Shown: piece after piece, positions 32,252 to 32,396 of the stretch
Layout of the letters: each line of letters opens with the position of its first letter
Position numbering within the stretch: the stretch's first letter is position 1
Origin: Verrucomicrobiaceae bacterium
GTDB taxonomy: Bacteria > Verrucomicrobiota > Verrucomicrobiia > Verrucomicrobiales > DEV007
Assembly (NCBI GenBank): GCA_012719225.1
Contig: JAAYAT010000071.1
Location: forward strand, 1 to 32,396
DNA: 32,396 nucleotides
Reading direction: 5' to 3'
Notes under the pieces: generated by a model
What the model was told of the DNA's origin: nothing
The model's input: only the letters and a program-made list of their open reading frames with translations
The model's database searches: none
Translations under genes and position numbers: made by a program

Positions 32252-32396
32252 ATTGCATTACTGGTATACAATAATATATCAGATATCAAGCGAAAAATCA
32301 GCCTGGTGACAAATGCGAAAATGCCCAGTCACCGCCGGAACCCGAGGGAGGCCGAATCCTCCGCCATCAAAGGCCTCCAAGCCTCACGAAAAAAAT
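32252..32396. other. AT-rich flank and inverted repeat to the right of the IS-like unit
   Basis: The first 40 bases are very AT-rich with repeated GATAT and TATA steps and could hold the promoter for the DUF6788 gene. GGTGAC (32305-32310) and GTCACC (32328-32333) form an inverted repeat with a 17-base loop, a candidate for an IS end. No gene was seen. Confidence 0.4.

Overview
This is a GC-rich bacterial window with few strong Shine-Dalgarno sequences, closely packed genes and many secreted or envelope proteins. The gene mix (secreted aldose epimerase, paired DUF892 ferritin-like proteins, NtrC-type regulators) and the intergenic tandem repeats at 27920-28037 suggest a member of the PVC group, perhaps Verrucomicrobiota. 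That is inference: there is no rRNA or marker gene here. No tRNA, rRNA or CRISPR array was seen.

Bases 1-13.3 kb form an envelope and general-stress island. It holds a glycine-zipper stress protein, two YciF-type DUF892 proteins, two hybrid histidine kinases, a sigma-54-dependent response regulator, a YqjD/YqjE/DUF3618-like membrane operon, a Pmp3/UPF0057 peptide, an OmpA-like plus AI-2E-transporter pair, and a small secreted protein with a duplicated domain. A second, very similar sigma-54 activator follows at 13467-14828. The two activators flank the island. Four GG-N10-GC (-24/-12-like) elements lie upstream of stress genes, and three of them share GGCACG-N4-CTGCG exactly. Together they look like a local phosphorelay and sigma-54 regulon for envelope stress. 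This is the main hypothesis of the annotation.

Bases 15-22 kb are metabolic: a secreted alkaline-phosphatase-superfamily phosphodiesterase, a spermidine-synthase-like methyltransferase joined to an APH/AAA bifunctional kinase, a sodium:solute symporter with a secreted galactose mutarotase, and an unknown membrane protein. Bases 22.4-26.9 kb encode an RND efflux adaptor and pump. Then come an endonuclease/exonuclease/phosphatase-family secreted protein, a malate/lactate dehydrogenase gene interrupted by an in-frame TAA, and an NlpC/P60 hydrolase overlapping a glycine-zipper lipoprotein gene.

The right end (about 30.6-32.3 kb) is an insertion-sequence-like unit: a DDE transposase and an upstream DUF6788-type ORF. 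The conserved transposase N-terminus appears to begin before any usable start codon, which raises the possibility of a -1 frameshift. Terminal inverted repeats could not be identified.
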